A stretch of 64,000 nt of DNA from NCBI RefSeq assembly GCF_003350405.1, contig NZ_QQAW01000001.1, positions 1 to 64,000 of the forward strand. The letters run 5' to 3'. The position numbers and the translations under genes were made by a program. Shown here one piece after another: positions 19,480-28,168 of this stretch (the first letter of the stretch is position 1; the number at the start of each line of letters is the position of its first letter). The stretch comes from Gluconacetobacter liquefaciens (GTDB taxonomy: Bacteria > Pseudomonadota > Alphaproteobacteria > Acetobacterales > Acetobacteraceae). The notes beneath the pieces were generated by a model. The model was given only the letters and a program-made list of their open reading frames with translations. It ran no database searches and was not told where the DNA came from.

Positions 19480-20361
19480 CTATCCAACCAGGGCCCGGGC
19501 GGCGATCAGCAGCTTGCGCGGCCGCGAGAGCGACACCCGCCGTTCCGGATGGCGCCAGCCCTGCCGCTCCTGCGCCGTCAGGATGGCGCCGTAGGTCGCC
19601 CCCATCAGCCGGGCCGGGCGCATCGCCAGTCGGTTGCAGCGCGCCATTGCCCGATGCGCGGCGCGGAAATGGTCGCGCGCCCGCCCTGCCAGCACCCGGC
19701 ACACACCTTCCAGCCCTTGGGCGCGCGGCGCCCGCGCAGGGTCGAGCGGCACATTGAAGCGGGTCAGCAGTTCGCGCGGCAGATACAGCCGGCCGAGCCG
19801 CGAATCCTCCGCCACGTCACGCAGGATATTGGTAATCTGCAAGGCGCGGCCCAGATGGTATGCCACACGGTCGGCCTCTTCCGACGCATCGCCGAATACC
19901 CGCACCGACAGGCGCCCCACCGCCGAGGCCACCCGGTCGCAATACAGGTCGAACGTCGCCTCGTCCGGCGCGACGACGGGGCCGCGCGCATCCATCATCA
20001 TCCCGTCGATCACCGCGTCGAAATCCGCCTGCCGCAGCGAAAAACGGGCGATCACCACCGCCAGCACCCGGTCCAGCGCATCGTCGGTGCGGCCTTCAAA
20101 CAGCCCGGCAATCCGCTGCCGCCAGGCTTCCAGCCGCGCTTCCTTGTCATCGACCGCGCCTTCGTCATCCGCCACATCGTCCACCAGTCGGCAGAAGGCA
20201 TAAACGGCATACATACCGTAGCGCCGGTCGGGCGGCAGGATACGCATCCCCTTGCCGAACGAGGTTCCCGACGCGCTCACCACCGCCTCGACCTGCGCCA
20301 GATCGGCCGGATCGCATCCCAGGGGAGGCGCCTGAACCGTGCGTGCCCGCGTCAATTCCAT
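19480..20361 (-). CDS. hpnD: Presqualene diphosphate synthase HpnD
   Basis: 293 residues of the squalene/phytoene synthase fold. It condenses two farnesyl diphosphates to presqualene diphosphate. Both Mg-diphosphate aspartate-rich motifs are visible: FCRLVDDVADDEG near residues 56-68 and the later LQITNILRDVAEDSRLGRLYLP. The C-terminal part has the family ARDHFRAAHRAMAR. It lies between hpnC (81-nt gap) and hpnE (start 4 nt past its stop). Together with hpnC and hpnE it makes squalene without a classical NADPH-dependent squalene synthase. Confidence 0.93.
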   Translation of the reverse strand: MELTRARTVQAPPLGCDPADLAQVEAVVSASGTSFGKGMRILPPDRRYGMYAVYAFCRLVDDVADDEGAVDDKEARLEAWRQRIAGLFEGRTDDALDRVLAVVIARFSLRQADFDAVIDGMMMDARGPVVAPDEATFDLYCDRVASAVGRLSVRVFGDASEEADRVAYHLGRALQITNILRDVAEDSRLGRLYLPRELLTRFNVPLDPARAPRAQGLEGVCRVLAGRARDHFRAAHRAMARCNRLAMRPARLMGATYGAILTAQERQGWRHPERRVSLSRPRKLLIAARALVG

Positions 20362-20442
20362 TCCCGCCTTCCCGCTTCCATCATCCGTTCACACCGCAGC
20401 AGGGTTTAGGGCGGATTGGCGCCCAAGACAAAACCCCATCCA

Positions 20443-21351
20443 TCAGGGCAGTACGCGCAGCGCGCCCACCAGCGCGCCGACGGCATCACCCCGCGTCAGT
20501 TTCACCCGGCCGGCCAACGGGTCCTGGCGCCGCAACCGCGCCGCCAAGCGGCGCGCCAGACCGACGATCACGGCACATTCCAGCCGCATGCGCCGGTCAC
20601 GCACCAACCCAGACAGCCGCCCGGCCTCATCATTCAATGCATCCACGCGGTCCAGCAGGGCGTTCATCACCCGCCGCAACCCCGGCGAGGCATGGCCCGC
20701 CCGCAGATCGTCCACCGATGCTCCCTCGCGCGCCAGCCAGGACAGCGGCAGATAGCAGCGATCCAGCGTGCGCAGATCATCCGCGCAATCCTGCAAATGG
20801 TTCAACACCTGCAAGGACGTGCACAGCGCGTCGGATGGGCCGAAGGTCGCAGCACTCTCGCCATGCAGTTCCAGCAGGAAACGCCCGACCGGATTGGCGG
20901 AATACCGGCAGTAATCGGCCAGTTCCTCCCAGGACTCATAGCGGTTCTTCACCGCGTCCTGCCGAAAGGCCACGATCAGGTCGGTCGCGGTTTCGACCGA
21001 CACCCCGGTCACCGCCAGCGTCCGCCCCACGCGCACCGCCGTCTGCGCGTCACGGCGCAACGGGGCCTCGCGCCGGCCCCGCACCACGTCTTCCATTGCA
21101 TTCAGCCGCGCGATCTTGGCCTCGGGCGTCAACCGCTCATTGTCGACGATATCGTCGATCACCCGCGCAAAATCATAATAGGCATGCACGTGCGGTCGCA
21201 GCCGCCGGCTGATCAGCAGTGAGCCGACGGGAAAATTCTCGTCGGAAGCCCCCTTGCCGGACGACACATCCTCGGTTCCCCACACGTCCTGATCGGTCTG
21301 CGCGGCGGTATCCTGCGGGTTCTGGGTCGCGTTCACGTGCTGTCCTGTCAT
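20443..21351 (-). CDS. hpnC: Hydroxysqualene synthase HpnC
   Basis: 302 residues from ATG 21351, which shares an ATGA with the hpnB stop; longer readings of the frame run inside hpnB. It belongs to the squalene/phytoene synthase family and converts presqualene diphosphate to hydroxysqualene. Motifs: DENFPVGSLLISRRLRPHVHAYYDFARVIDDIVDNERLT (first aspartate-rich site) and LNHLQDCADDLRTLDRCYLP (second site). The paralogue HpnD follows. The overlap with hpnB indicates translational coupling in the operon. Confidence 0.92.
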   Translation of the reverse strand: MTGQHVNATQNPQDTAAQTDQDVWGTEDVSSGKGASDENFPVGSLLISRRLRPHVHAYYDFARVIDDIVDNERLTPEAKIARLNAMEDVVRGRREAPLRRDAQTAVRVGRTLAVTGVSVETATDLIVAFRQDAVKNRYESWEELADYCRYSANPVGRFLLELHGESAATFGPSDALCTSLQVLNHLQDCADDLRTLDRCYLPLSWLAREGASVDDLRAGHASPGLRRVMNALLDRVDALNDEAGRLSGLVRDRRMRLECAVIVGLARRLAARLRRQDPLAGRVKLTRGDAVGALVGALRVLP

Positions 21352-22514
21352 TTTGGCGGGGCATTCCCGTTCGGTTCGCGATAGGCGCGGCTTTTCCACA
21401 CCACGCCGCGCCCGCGATGATGGTCGATGGCCGACCCGATGGTGGCGGCGGTATAGAACACCGCGACCAGCGGCAACAGCAGGGCCCAGGCCGGCGAAAG
21501 ACGGAAGCGCCGCAGAGTCGGCACGAAGGACGCCATCGAGACGACCCACGCCACCGCCCCCAGCAGGCGCGGCAACCCGTGGCCGAATAGCGCCAGCAGC
21601 ACGGGCGCGATCCAGACAAGCGCCATGCCCAGCACGGTGCCCACCAGCATCAGCGGCGAATAGCGCAACTGCACATAGGCGGTCCGCGCCACCATGCGCC
21701 AGATGTCGGCCGGGTGCGGATAGGGCCGGATCGAACGCGCCAGCCGGCTATGCCCGAGATACAGCCGTCCCCCACTGCGCTTCACATGCATGGCCAGGGT
21801 GCAATCGTCGATCAGGGCCCCGCGCAGCGATTCGATGCCACCGATGCGCGCCAGCGCCTCCCGATGGATCAAAATCGACCCACCCGCCGCCCCGGCGACG
21901 CGGCTGCCCGGATCATTGACCCGCGCGAACGGATAGAGCAGCGCGAAGAAGAAGACGAAGGCCGGCACCAGCATTTGTTCCGCAACACTGGCGCAGTTCA
22001 GCGCGACCATCTCCGACACCATGTCCAGCCCGTCGGTCCGGGCCTTGGCCACCAGGGTCGCGATATGCGCCGGGTCATGCGTGATGTCGGCATCGGTCAG
22101 GAACACATACCCCGAATCCGCAGGCACCTGGCGCCGCACCTCGGCCACGCCCTGCGCCACCGCCCACAGCTTGCCGCTCCACCCGGAAGGCCGCTCGCCA
22201 CCGGTCACGACGGTCAGCCGGCGCAACGGGTCGGGCACCGCGCGGGCCAGATGGCCGGTCCCGTCGGTGCTGTTGTCATCCACCAGAACCAGCGACAGCG
22301 GGCCGGGATAGGACTGCTCCAGCAGCGACGCCACACAGGCCTGCACCGACCCGGCCTCGTCGCGGGCCGGGACGACGATGCAGACCGGCGGCCAATCGTC
22401 CCCGGCAATGGCAACCGGGTCCAGAATCGGCCCACCTTGCCAGAAACGACCATGAAAACAGATCAGAACCAGCCAGACCAGGGCGCAGAGCAACGCCGTC
22501 AGCAGCAGGACCAT
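21348..22514 (-). CDS. hpnB: Hopanoid-associated glycosyltransferase HpnB
   Basis: 388 residues. A hydrophobic N-terminal anchor (MVLLLTALLCALVWLVLICF) is followed by a GT2 domain: VCIVVPARDEAGSV, LVLVDDNSTDGTG, VFLTDADITHD as DXD, and three or four further membrane segments at the C-terminus. The family occurs in hopanoid clusters and is thought to act on the hopanoid head group or a linked lipid; the exact reaction is not settled. It lies 16 nt after hpnA and overlaps hpnC by four bases. Confidence 0.88.
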   Translation of the reverse strand: MVLLLTALLCALVWLVLICFHGRFWQGGPILDPVAIAGDDWPPVCIVVPARDEAGSVQACVASLLEQSYPGPLSLVLVDDNSTDGTGHLARAVPDPLRRLTVVTGGERPSGWSGKLWAVAQGVAEVRRQVPADSGYVFLTDADITHDPAHIATLVAKARTDGLDMVSEMVALNCASVAEQMLVPAFVFFFALLYPFARVNDPGSRVAGAAGGSILIHREALARIGGIESLRGALIDDCTLAMHVKRSGGRLYLGHSRLARSIRPYPHPADIWRMVARTAYVQLRYSPLMLVGTVLGMALVWIAPVLLALFGHGLPRLLGAVAWVVSMASFVPTLRRFRLSPAWALLLPLVAVFYTAATIGSAIDHHRGRGVVWKSRAYREPNGNAPPK

Positions 22515-22530
22515 CGTCTTGGCATCCGTC

Positions 22531-23526
22531 TTATTTCAGCATGCCATTCTGGCGGAACCACGCCACCGCATCCGTCACCGCGTCACGCGCCGGACGCGGC
22601 GCATAGCCCAGTTCCCGCTCGGCCTTGTCGGAGGAGAAGAACATCTTCTTCCGCGACATGGCCAGCATTTCGCGCGTCACGCGCGGCGCGATACCGAACC
22701 CGCGCGACAGCCATTCCGACACCACCGCCACCGGCCAGATCACCTCCTGCGGCAGGCTGACGCGCGGCGGCTTCACGCCCGCGATCTGCGACGTCATGGC
22801 GAACAGGTCGCGCAGCGCCAGGTTCTCGCTGCCCAGGATGTATTTCTCGCCGATCCGTCCCCGTTCCAGCGCCAGGGCATGCCCCTCCGCCACGTCATCG
22901 ACATGGACGAGGTTCACGCCCGTATCGACATAGGCCGGCATCTTGCCCGCCGCACAATCCAGGATCATCTGCCCGGTCGGCGTAGGCTTGATGTCGCGCG
23001 GCCCCACGGGCGTCGAGGGGTTCACGATCACCGCCGGCAGGCCGCGCTCGCGCACCAGGCGCAGCACTTCCTGCTCCGCCCGGTATTTCGACCGCTTGTA
23101 GATGCCGATCACCGCATGCTCATGCACCGGCGTGGCCTCGTCCGACACCGTGCCGTCGCCGATCAGCCCTAGCGCCGCCACCGAGGAACAATAGACGATC
23201 CGCTCCACCCCCGCATCCTGCGCCGCCAGCATCAGCCGCCGCGTGCCCTCCACATTCGCCGTCATCATCGGCGCCGGGTCAGGCACCCACAGCCGGTAGT
23301 CGGCAGCGACGTGAAACACATAGCGGCAGCCGCGCACCGCCTCGGCAAACGTCGCGGGGTTGGAGAGATCGCCCTCGACCATTTCGGCCGGCAGGTCGCG
23401 GATATTGCTCAGGTCGGCGCCCTTGCGGGCCATCAGCCGCAGGCTGTGCCCCCGCTTCAATAGCGTGCGGGCAACGGCCGAACCGACGAATCCGGTCGCG
23501 CCGGTAACAAGCGTGGGGGCAGTCAT
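22531..23526 (-). CDS. hpnA: Hopanoid-associated NAD-dependent sugar epimerase HpnA
   Basis: 331 residues from ATG 23526; the frame is open further upstream but the NAD-binding fold starts here (LVTGATGFVGSAVARTLLKRG). The extended SDR active site is present as YCSSVAALG followed by YKRSKYRAE (Y-x-x-x-K). HpnA is an epimerase-like enzyme marking the start of many hopanoid clusters; its sugar substrate is not defined. It is the first gene of the seven-gene minus-strand operon, divergent from hpnL with a shared intergenic region 23527-23693 that probably carries both promoters. Confidence 0.92.
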   Translation of the reverse strand: MTAPTLVTGATGFVGSAVARTLLKRGHSLRLMARKGADLSNIRDLPAEMVEGDLSNPATFAEAVRGCRYVFHVAADYRLWVPDPAPMMTANVEGTRRLMLAAQDAGVERIVYCSSVAALGLIGDGTVSDEATPVHEHAVIGIYKRSKYRAEQEVLRLVRERGLPAVIVNPSTPVGPRDIKPTPTGQMILDCAAGKMPAYVDTGVNLVHVDDVAEGHALALERGRIGEKYILGSENLALRDLFAMTSQIAGVKPPRVSLPQEVIWPVAVVSEWLSRGFGIAPRVTREMLAMSRKKMFFSSDKAERELGYAPRPARDAVTDAVAWFRQNGMLK

Positions 23527-23693
23527 GATCCGATCAAATGCTCCGGAAGGTCCCGTCCGCACGACCCCGGGGGGCCGACCGGACGGCGGAAGGCGGGGCA
23601 CCATTTATCCCGACACCACATGGTGGCGCCAGACCCTCCTCTGGTGTAAGTCAGGCCCAACCCATGCGTCGGCCCCCTCCTGGCGGAGTGGCC

Positions 23694-24770
23694 ATGGCGC
23701 GGCAGACGAAGTGCGGTCAATCCTTGAAAAAACTCACGATCCTGCTGGCCTTCCTGGGACTGGCCCTGATTACCGGATGCACCGCATGGCTTGGCGCCGG
23801 GTCCGTGCTGAAGGCGGTCCTGTCCATCGGCATCGTCGGATTCGGCGCCACCATCCTCGCCCAGCTTGCAGTGGATGCAATCCTGGGTGTTGCCTGGCAC
23901 GCGGCCTGCCGCGAGATCGGGCTGGCCCACCTGACCATGGCCCGCATGGTCCGCGACGCGGCGGCGACCTGCCTGCCCTTCTCGCAGCTCGGCGGCATCC
24001 TGATCGGCATCCGCGCCACCGGCGCCGAGGCCTCGCCGCGCACCGGCGGCCGGTCGATCGACTGGCCCGAGGCCGCCAGCGCCAATATCGTGGACCTGAC
24101 GACCGAGGTGCTCGGCCAGATCGTGTTCGTGCTGATCGCGGTGGTGTTCCTGGTCGCACACCAGCAATCCAGCCCGTTCGCCAAGCCGGTCATCATCGGC
24201 ACGCTGCTGCTGGCCCTGGGCATCGGCGGCTTCATCTGGACCCAGCAGCACGGCGGCACCATCCTCAAGCGCATGGCGCGCGGACTCAGCCGCAACATCG
24301 CCTCGCAATGGCACAGCGCGATGCTCAGCAGCGCCGACACATTGCAGGAGAAACTGGACGAGATGTGGTCGCACCCCGGCCGCATCGCCGAGGCCGCGGC
24401 GGTCCATCTCATCGCCTGGATCGGCAGCGCCGCCGCCATCTGGGTCGGCTATTATTTCCTCGGCGCGCATCTCAGCCTCAGCGGCGCCATCGCGATCGAG
24501 GGCGTGGCCTGCGGCATCATGTCCGCCTCGTTCCTGGTACCCGCCGGCCTGGGCGTGCAGGAAGCCGCCTACATCGCGCTGGGCTCGGCCTTCGGCATCG
24601 ACCCCTCGATCTCGCTGGGCCTGTCGCTGCTGCGCCGGGGCCGCGACCTGGTCATCGGCATCCCCGTCCTGCTCCTGTGGCAGGCCGCCGAGGTGCGCCG
24701 CCTGCGTGGCAGCCGCGCGAATGCCACCCCCGAGGACGGCCCCTACCCCGCCTCCGAACGCTCGCGCTAA
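23694..24770 (+). CDS. hpnL: Hopanoid-associated integral membrane protein (HpnL-like)
   Basis: About 358 residues from ATG 23694, preceded by GGAG with 6-nt spacing; an ATG at 23664 is also in frame. It has roughly eight hydrophobic segments of the lysylphosphatidylglycerol-synthase transmembrane-region type (FLVPAGLGVQEAAYIALGSAFG is the conserved signature near the C-terminus). Members placed beside hopanoid genes are called HpnL and are thought to help move or place modified lipids. It is divergent from hpnA and runs into tyrA with a 13-nt gap. The family is fairly clear; the role is inference. Confidence 0.75.
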   Translation: MARQTKCGQSLKKLTILLAFLGLALITGCTAWLGAGSVLKAVLSIGIVGFGATILAQLAVDAILGVAWHAACREIGLAHLTMARMVRDAAATCLPFSQLGGILIGIRATGAEASPRTGGRSIDWPEAASANIVDLTTEVLGQIVFVLIAVVFLVAHQQSSPFAKPVIIGTLLLALGIGGFIWTQQHGGTILKRMARGLSRNIASQWHSAMLSSADTLQEKLDEMWSHPGRIAEAAAVHLIAWIGSAAAIWVGYYFLGAHLSLSGAIAIEGVACGIMSASFLVPAGLGVQEAAYIALGSAFGIDPSISLGLSLLRRGRDLVIGIPVLLLWQAAEVRRLRGSRANATPEDGPYPASERSR

Positions 24771-24783
24771 ACCGACCCGCGCC

Positions 24784-25686
24784 ATGACCGATACCCCGAC
24801 CGTCTCTCCCCTGTTCGGCACGCTCGCCGTCATCGGCCCCGGCCTGATCGGCTCGTCCATCCTGCGCCGTGCCCAACGCGACGGCACCATCGCCCGCGAG
24901 CTGGTGGCCTGCGACATCGACCCCGCCGTCCGCCAGCGCGTCACGGAACTCGGCATCGCCAACCGCGTGGAGGCCGATCCCCTCCATGCCGCCGCCGACG
25001 CCGACTGCGTCATCCTCTGCGTGCCCGTGGGCGCCATCGCCACGGTCGGCGCCCAGATCCTGCCGGTCATGAAACCCGGCGCGATCCTCAGCGAGGTCGG
25101 ATCGACCAAGCAGTCGATCATCAACGCCATCGCTCCCGCCCTGCGGCCCGATATCCCCTTCGTGCCCACCCACCCGATGGCCGGCACCGAATATTCCGGC
25201 CCCGATGCTGGCTTCGCCACCCTGTTCGACGACCGCTGGTGCCTGCTGACACCGCTGGAAGACACCGACCCGGCCGCCACCGCGCTGGTGGAAACGATGT
25301 GGCACCGCCTGGGCGCACGCACGCGCATCATGGACCCGGCCCATCACGACCGCGTCTGCGCCATCGTCAGCCACCTGCCGCATCTTCTGGCCTTCACCAT
25401 CTGCGGCACCGCCGACGATCTGGCAGACGAAACGCGCTCCGAAGTGCTGGATTTCGCGGCCTCCGGCTTCCGCGACTTCACCCGCATCGCGGCATCCGAC
25501 CCGGTGATGTGGCGCGACATCTTCCTGAACAACCGCGAAGCCCTGCTGGAAATGCTGGCCCGCTTCATGGAAGACGCCCAGGCCATGGCCCGCGCCATCC
25601 GCTGGGGCGACGAGGATTTCATCGTCGACCGCATCGAACGCGGCCGCCATATCCGCCGCAGCCTGCTGGAAAACCGCCAGGCCTGA
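24784..25686 (+). CDS. tyrA: Prephenate/arogenate (cyclohexadienyl) dehydrogenase
   Basis: 300 residues from ATG 24784, just after hpnL. It oxidatively decarboxylates prephenate (or arogenate) with NAD(P)+ in tyrosine synthesis. The Rossmann fold starts at LAVIGPGLIGSSILRRA; substrate-side residues lie in SEVGSTKQSI, the catalytic-His segment FVPTHPMAGTEYSG and the later HHDRVCAIVSHLPHLLAF. No chorismate mutase domain is fused. The gene probably rides on the hpnL transcript. Whether it prefers prephenate or arogenate cannot be told from sequence. Confidence 0.9.
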   Translation: MTDTPTVSPLFGTLAVIGPGLIGSSILRRAQRDGTIARELVACDIDPAVRQRVTELGIANRVEADPLHAAADADCVILCVPVGAIATVGAQILPVMKPGAILSEVGSTKQSIINAIAPALRPDIPFVPTHPMAGTEYSGPDAGFATLFDDRWCLLTPLEDTDPAATALVETMWHRLGARTRIMDPAHHDRVCAIVSHLPHLLAFTICGTADDLADETRSEVLDFAASGFRDFTRIAASDPVMWRDIFLNNREALLEMLARFMEDAQAMARAIRWGDEDFIVDRIERGRHIRRSLLENRQA

Positions 25687-25716
25687 AGACCGGCGCGCGA
25701 TACGACGCTTGAAGCC

Positions 25717-25757
25717 CCGCCCAATAAGATGCATAAAAAATATATCTTATTGGGCGG
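25717..25757. promoter_or_regulatory. 14-bp inverted repeat containing an NsrR-like operator
   Basis: Perfect 14-base arms (CCGCCCAATAAGAT and its complement) flank 13 AT-rich bases. Nested within, 25726-25748 is a 23-bp 11-1-11 palindrome with left half AAGATGCATAA and right half AAATATATCTT. That is close to the known NsrR consensus half AAGATGCATTT. It lies 31 bp upstream of the HPP gene start, and an nsrR gene is 2.4 kb away. As RNA it would also form a strong stem. Confidence 0.6.
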
Positions 25758-25779
25758 TCGTAACGACCTGAAAACACGC

Positions 25780-26421
25780 ATGAGCCAGAGCCAGTCCCTC
25801 CGCGCCGCCACCGGCAGCCTGATCGGAATCACGCTGTCCTGCCTCGCGGGCATCGCCCTTGCCCCGGCCGGGGCAGCCGCCATCGTGGCACCGATCGGCG
25901 CATCGGCCGTCCTGGCCTTCGCCGTACCATCCAGCCCTCTGGCCACGCCGCGCGCCATCATTCTGGGCAATACGCTATCGGCAGCCATCGGCACGCTGGT
26001 CTCCTGCCTGCCGGGCCTGCCTCTCGCACTCGCGGCCGGGTTGGCGGTCATGCTGGCCATCGCCGCCATGTCCGCCACACGCACCCTTCATCCTCCGGGG
26101 GGCGCTGCCGCCCTGACGGCCGTGCTGGCCCACCCCGCCGCCCACGGCCTCGCCGGCGCGCTGCTGTTCCCCTTCCTTCCCGTCGCGCTGAATTCCATCA
26201 TCCTGACGGTAGCCGCAATCGCCTTCCATCGCGCGACAGGCCACGTCTATCCGCATGTGCCCGTGCCGGCTCCCACCACCCCGACACCGCACTTCACCCA
26301 TACGGACATCCAGACGGCGCTCGACCGCATGCCGGACCCGCTCGACGTGGTTCCCGGCGACATCGAACAGCTTCTGGTCCTGGCTGAAGAGGCCGCCGCC
26401 GCACGCCGCAGCCGCCGCTGA
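25780..26421 (+). CDS. HPP-family integral membrane protein
   Basis: About 213 residues from ATG 25780; an earlier in-frame ATG at 25729 falls inside the inverted repeat and is unlikely. Four hydrophobic segments are visible, with the family name motif in TRTLHPPGGAAALTAVL and a preceding conserved IVAPIGASAVLAFAVPSSPLATPRAIILGN. HPP proteins have been linked to nitrite transport in chloroplasts and cyanobacteria. The NsrR-like operator just upstream and the NO-detoxifying neighbours fit a role in nitrogen-oxide handling, which is inference. The gene converges with the DUF488 gene. Confidence 0.85.
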   Translation: MSQSQSLRAATGSLIGITLSCLAGIALAPAGAAAIVAPIGASAVLAFAVPSSPLATPRAIILGNTLSAAIGTLVSCLPGLPLALAAGLAVMLAIAAMSATRTLHPPGGAAALTAVLAHPAAHGLAGALLFPFLPVALNSIILTVAAIAFHRATGHVYPHVPVPAPTTPTPHFTHTDIQTALDRMPDPLDVVPGDIEQLLVLAEEAAAARRSRR

Positions 26422-26440
26422 GATCCGTCAACGCGGGCCA

Positions 26441-26809
26441 TCACGCCCCGCGCAGAAAATCCCTCAACACCAGCGCATGGTTATGCACAAGGTCATGTGC
26501 CGCATACAGCAGCGTGACCTTTTCCCTGCCCGCCAGCGCCCCCAGTTGCGCAATCTCCGGATTTCCAGCCTCAAGTTCCCGGCGATACCGGGCCTGGAAT
26601 TCCTCCCAGCGCACCGGATCATGCCCGAACCAGTGCCGCAGATCCGGGCTGGGCGCCACGTCCTTCAGCCACAGATCCATCTTCAGCGCGTCCTTGCGCA
26701 CCCCGCGCGGCCACAGTCGATCCACCAGCACGCGCACCCCGTCGCCGGGTTCAGGCGCGTCATACACGCGCTTCAACCCGATTTCGGACCGATGATCTTC
26801 CCTCACCAT
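26441..26809 (-). CDS. DUF488-family protein
   Basis: 122 residues from ATG 26809. The family signature RVLVDRLWPRGVRKD near residues 25-40 is clear, with a later HWFGHDPVRWEEFQARYRREL and VTLLYAAHDLVHNHALVL. DUF488 proteins are small and lack a firmly assigned reaction. It follows hmp on the same strand with a 66-nt gap and is probably in the same NsrR-controlled transcript. Confidence 0.85.
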   Translation of the reverse strand: MVREDHRSEIGLKRVYDAPEPGDGVRVLVDRLWPRGVRKDALKMDLWLKDVAPSPDLRHWFGHDPVRWEEFQARYRRELEAGNPEIAQLGALAGREKVTLLYAAHDLVHNHALVLRDFLRGA

Positions 26810-26875
26810 AGCCGCCCCCTCCGTTCGCGCCGGCCGTCCGAAGGGCATCCCTCCGGACAGCCGTACGACCATCGA

Positions 26876-28086
26876 TCAGACGACAAGTTCCGGATCAACC
26901 GCCGACCCGAAGAACTCATAGCGGATCTGCGCCGCCGGCAATTCCGCCGCCCGCAACGTCCCCACCATGTCCCGCATGAACGAGTCCGGCCCACAGATAT
27001 AATAGGTCGCCCCCCCCGGTCGAGCGTCTCGCGCAGCCAGCCCGTGCCGATGCGCCCGGCATGCCGCGTCACCCCCGGCCCGCCATCCTGAACCGCCCCA
27101 TCGGCATGGGCGAAGAAGAAATCCGCCGTCAGCACGCCGCGCGCGGCCAGATCACACACATCCGGCACGAAGGCCGCCGTCTCCGGCGTGTCCGACCCAT
27201 GCACATACCGCACCGACCGCCCGGCCTTCGCCGCCAGTTCCGCCAGCATCGAGACCGCGGGCGTCAGGCCCACACCGGCCGTCAGCAGCACCACCGCACC
27301 ATCCGCCGCCTCGTCCAGCACGAAATCGCCGGCCGGATTGGCAACCTGAAGCTCGGCCCCTTCCCGCACACTGTCCTGCAACCACGGCGAGACCACGCCC
27401 CCCTCGGCCCGACGGACGCTGATCCGGTAATGATCCGCCCCCGGCGCCGAGGAAATGCTGTAATTGCGGCGCTGCGTCCCATGGCCCGGCACATCCAGCC
27501 TGAAGCTCAGATACTGCCCCGCCTTATGCCGCGCGATCGGCCCGCCATCGACCGGCACCAGTTCGAACGACACGATCACCGGCGTCTCCTGCCTGCGCGC
27601 CCGCACGCGGAACGCACGCCAGCCCACCCAGCCGCCCGGCTCCGCCTCATGCGCGTCATAGATCTGCTTTTCCCGGCCGATCAGGATATCGGCCAGGAAC
27701 CAGTACGCCTTGCCCCACGCATCCAGGATTTCCGGCGTCGCGGCATCGCCCAGCACCTGCGCGATGGCCCCCAGCAGGGCCTCGGCCACATACGGATAAT
27801 GCTCGGGCAGAATGTTCAGCCCGACATGCTTCTCCGCGATCCGCTCGACCATGCCGCCCAGCGCGCCCAGCCGGTCGATATGCTCGGCATAGGCCAGCAC
27901 CGCCAGCGCCAGCGCCTTCGGCTGCTCGCCGTCGCGCTGATGCGACATGTTGAACAGATCGCGGATCTGCGGATGCGCCAGCAGGCGCTTGTACATTTCC
28001 GTGGTGATATCCACCCCGTGCGCCTTCAGCGCGGGGACGGTGGCACGGATGATCGCACGGGTCGCGTCGTCAAGAGGAGCGGACAT
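26876..28086 (-). CDS. hmp: Flavohemoprotein (NO dioxygenase) with an apparent frameshift
   Basis: The product would have about 403 residues, matching the family. It oxidises nitric oxide to nitrate with O2 and NAD(P)H. The globin domain (1-140, with HVGLNILPEHYPYV), FAD-binding RRNYSISSAPG and NAD-binding VVLLTAGVGLTPAVSMLAEL are intact. At a run of eight G on the coding strand (27010-27017) the frame is lost. With nine G the chain would continue ATYYICGPDSFMRDMVGTL and end RYEFFGSAVDPELVV at TGA 26876-26878. As written, translation continues out of frame to 26803 and loses the last flavin/NAD contacts. A sequencing error or slippage in the homopolymer are both possible. Confidence 0.9.
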
Positions 28087-28099
28087 GGGTCCATCCTTT

Positions 28100-28122
28100 A
28101 AGGTTTATTTTCAATACACCTT
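28100..28122. promoter_or_regulatory. NsrR-like operator between hmp and nsrR
   Basis: A 23-bp imperfect palindrome of the 11-1-11 type, left half AAGGTTTATTT and right half CAATACACCTT (nine of eleven positions complementary). It ends 13 bp before the hmp start codon and 46 bp before nsrR, so it can serve both divergent genes. It resembles the site at 25726-25748. Confidence 0.65.
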
Positions 28123-28168
28123 TTCGGACGCATTGGAAAACCTGTCAAGAACGCGCATCTTTCCGATC

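Noticed and set aside
16017-19757. 1246-residue plus-strand open frame across the hopanoid genes
   Set aside because: It is the antisense shadow of shc, hpnE and hpnD in GC-rich DNA; the product is His/Arg/Gln-rich low-complexity sequence, and the minus-strand genes carry full family motifs.
26803-26875. Out-of-frame C-terminus of hmp as a genuine extension
   Set aside because: It is Arg-rich nonsense, while the alternative frame holds the conserved flavohemoprotein C-terminus.
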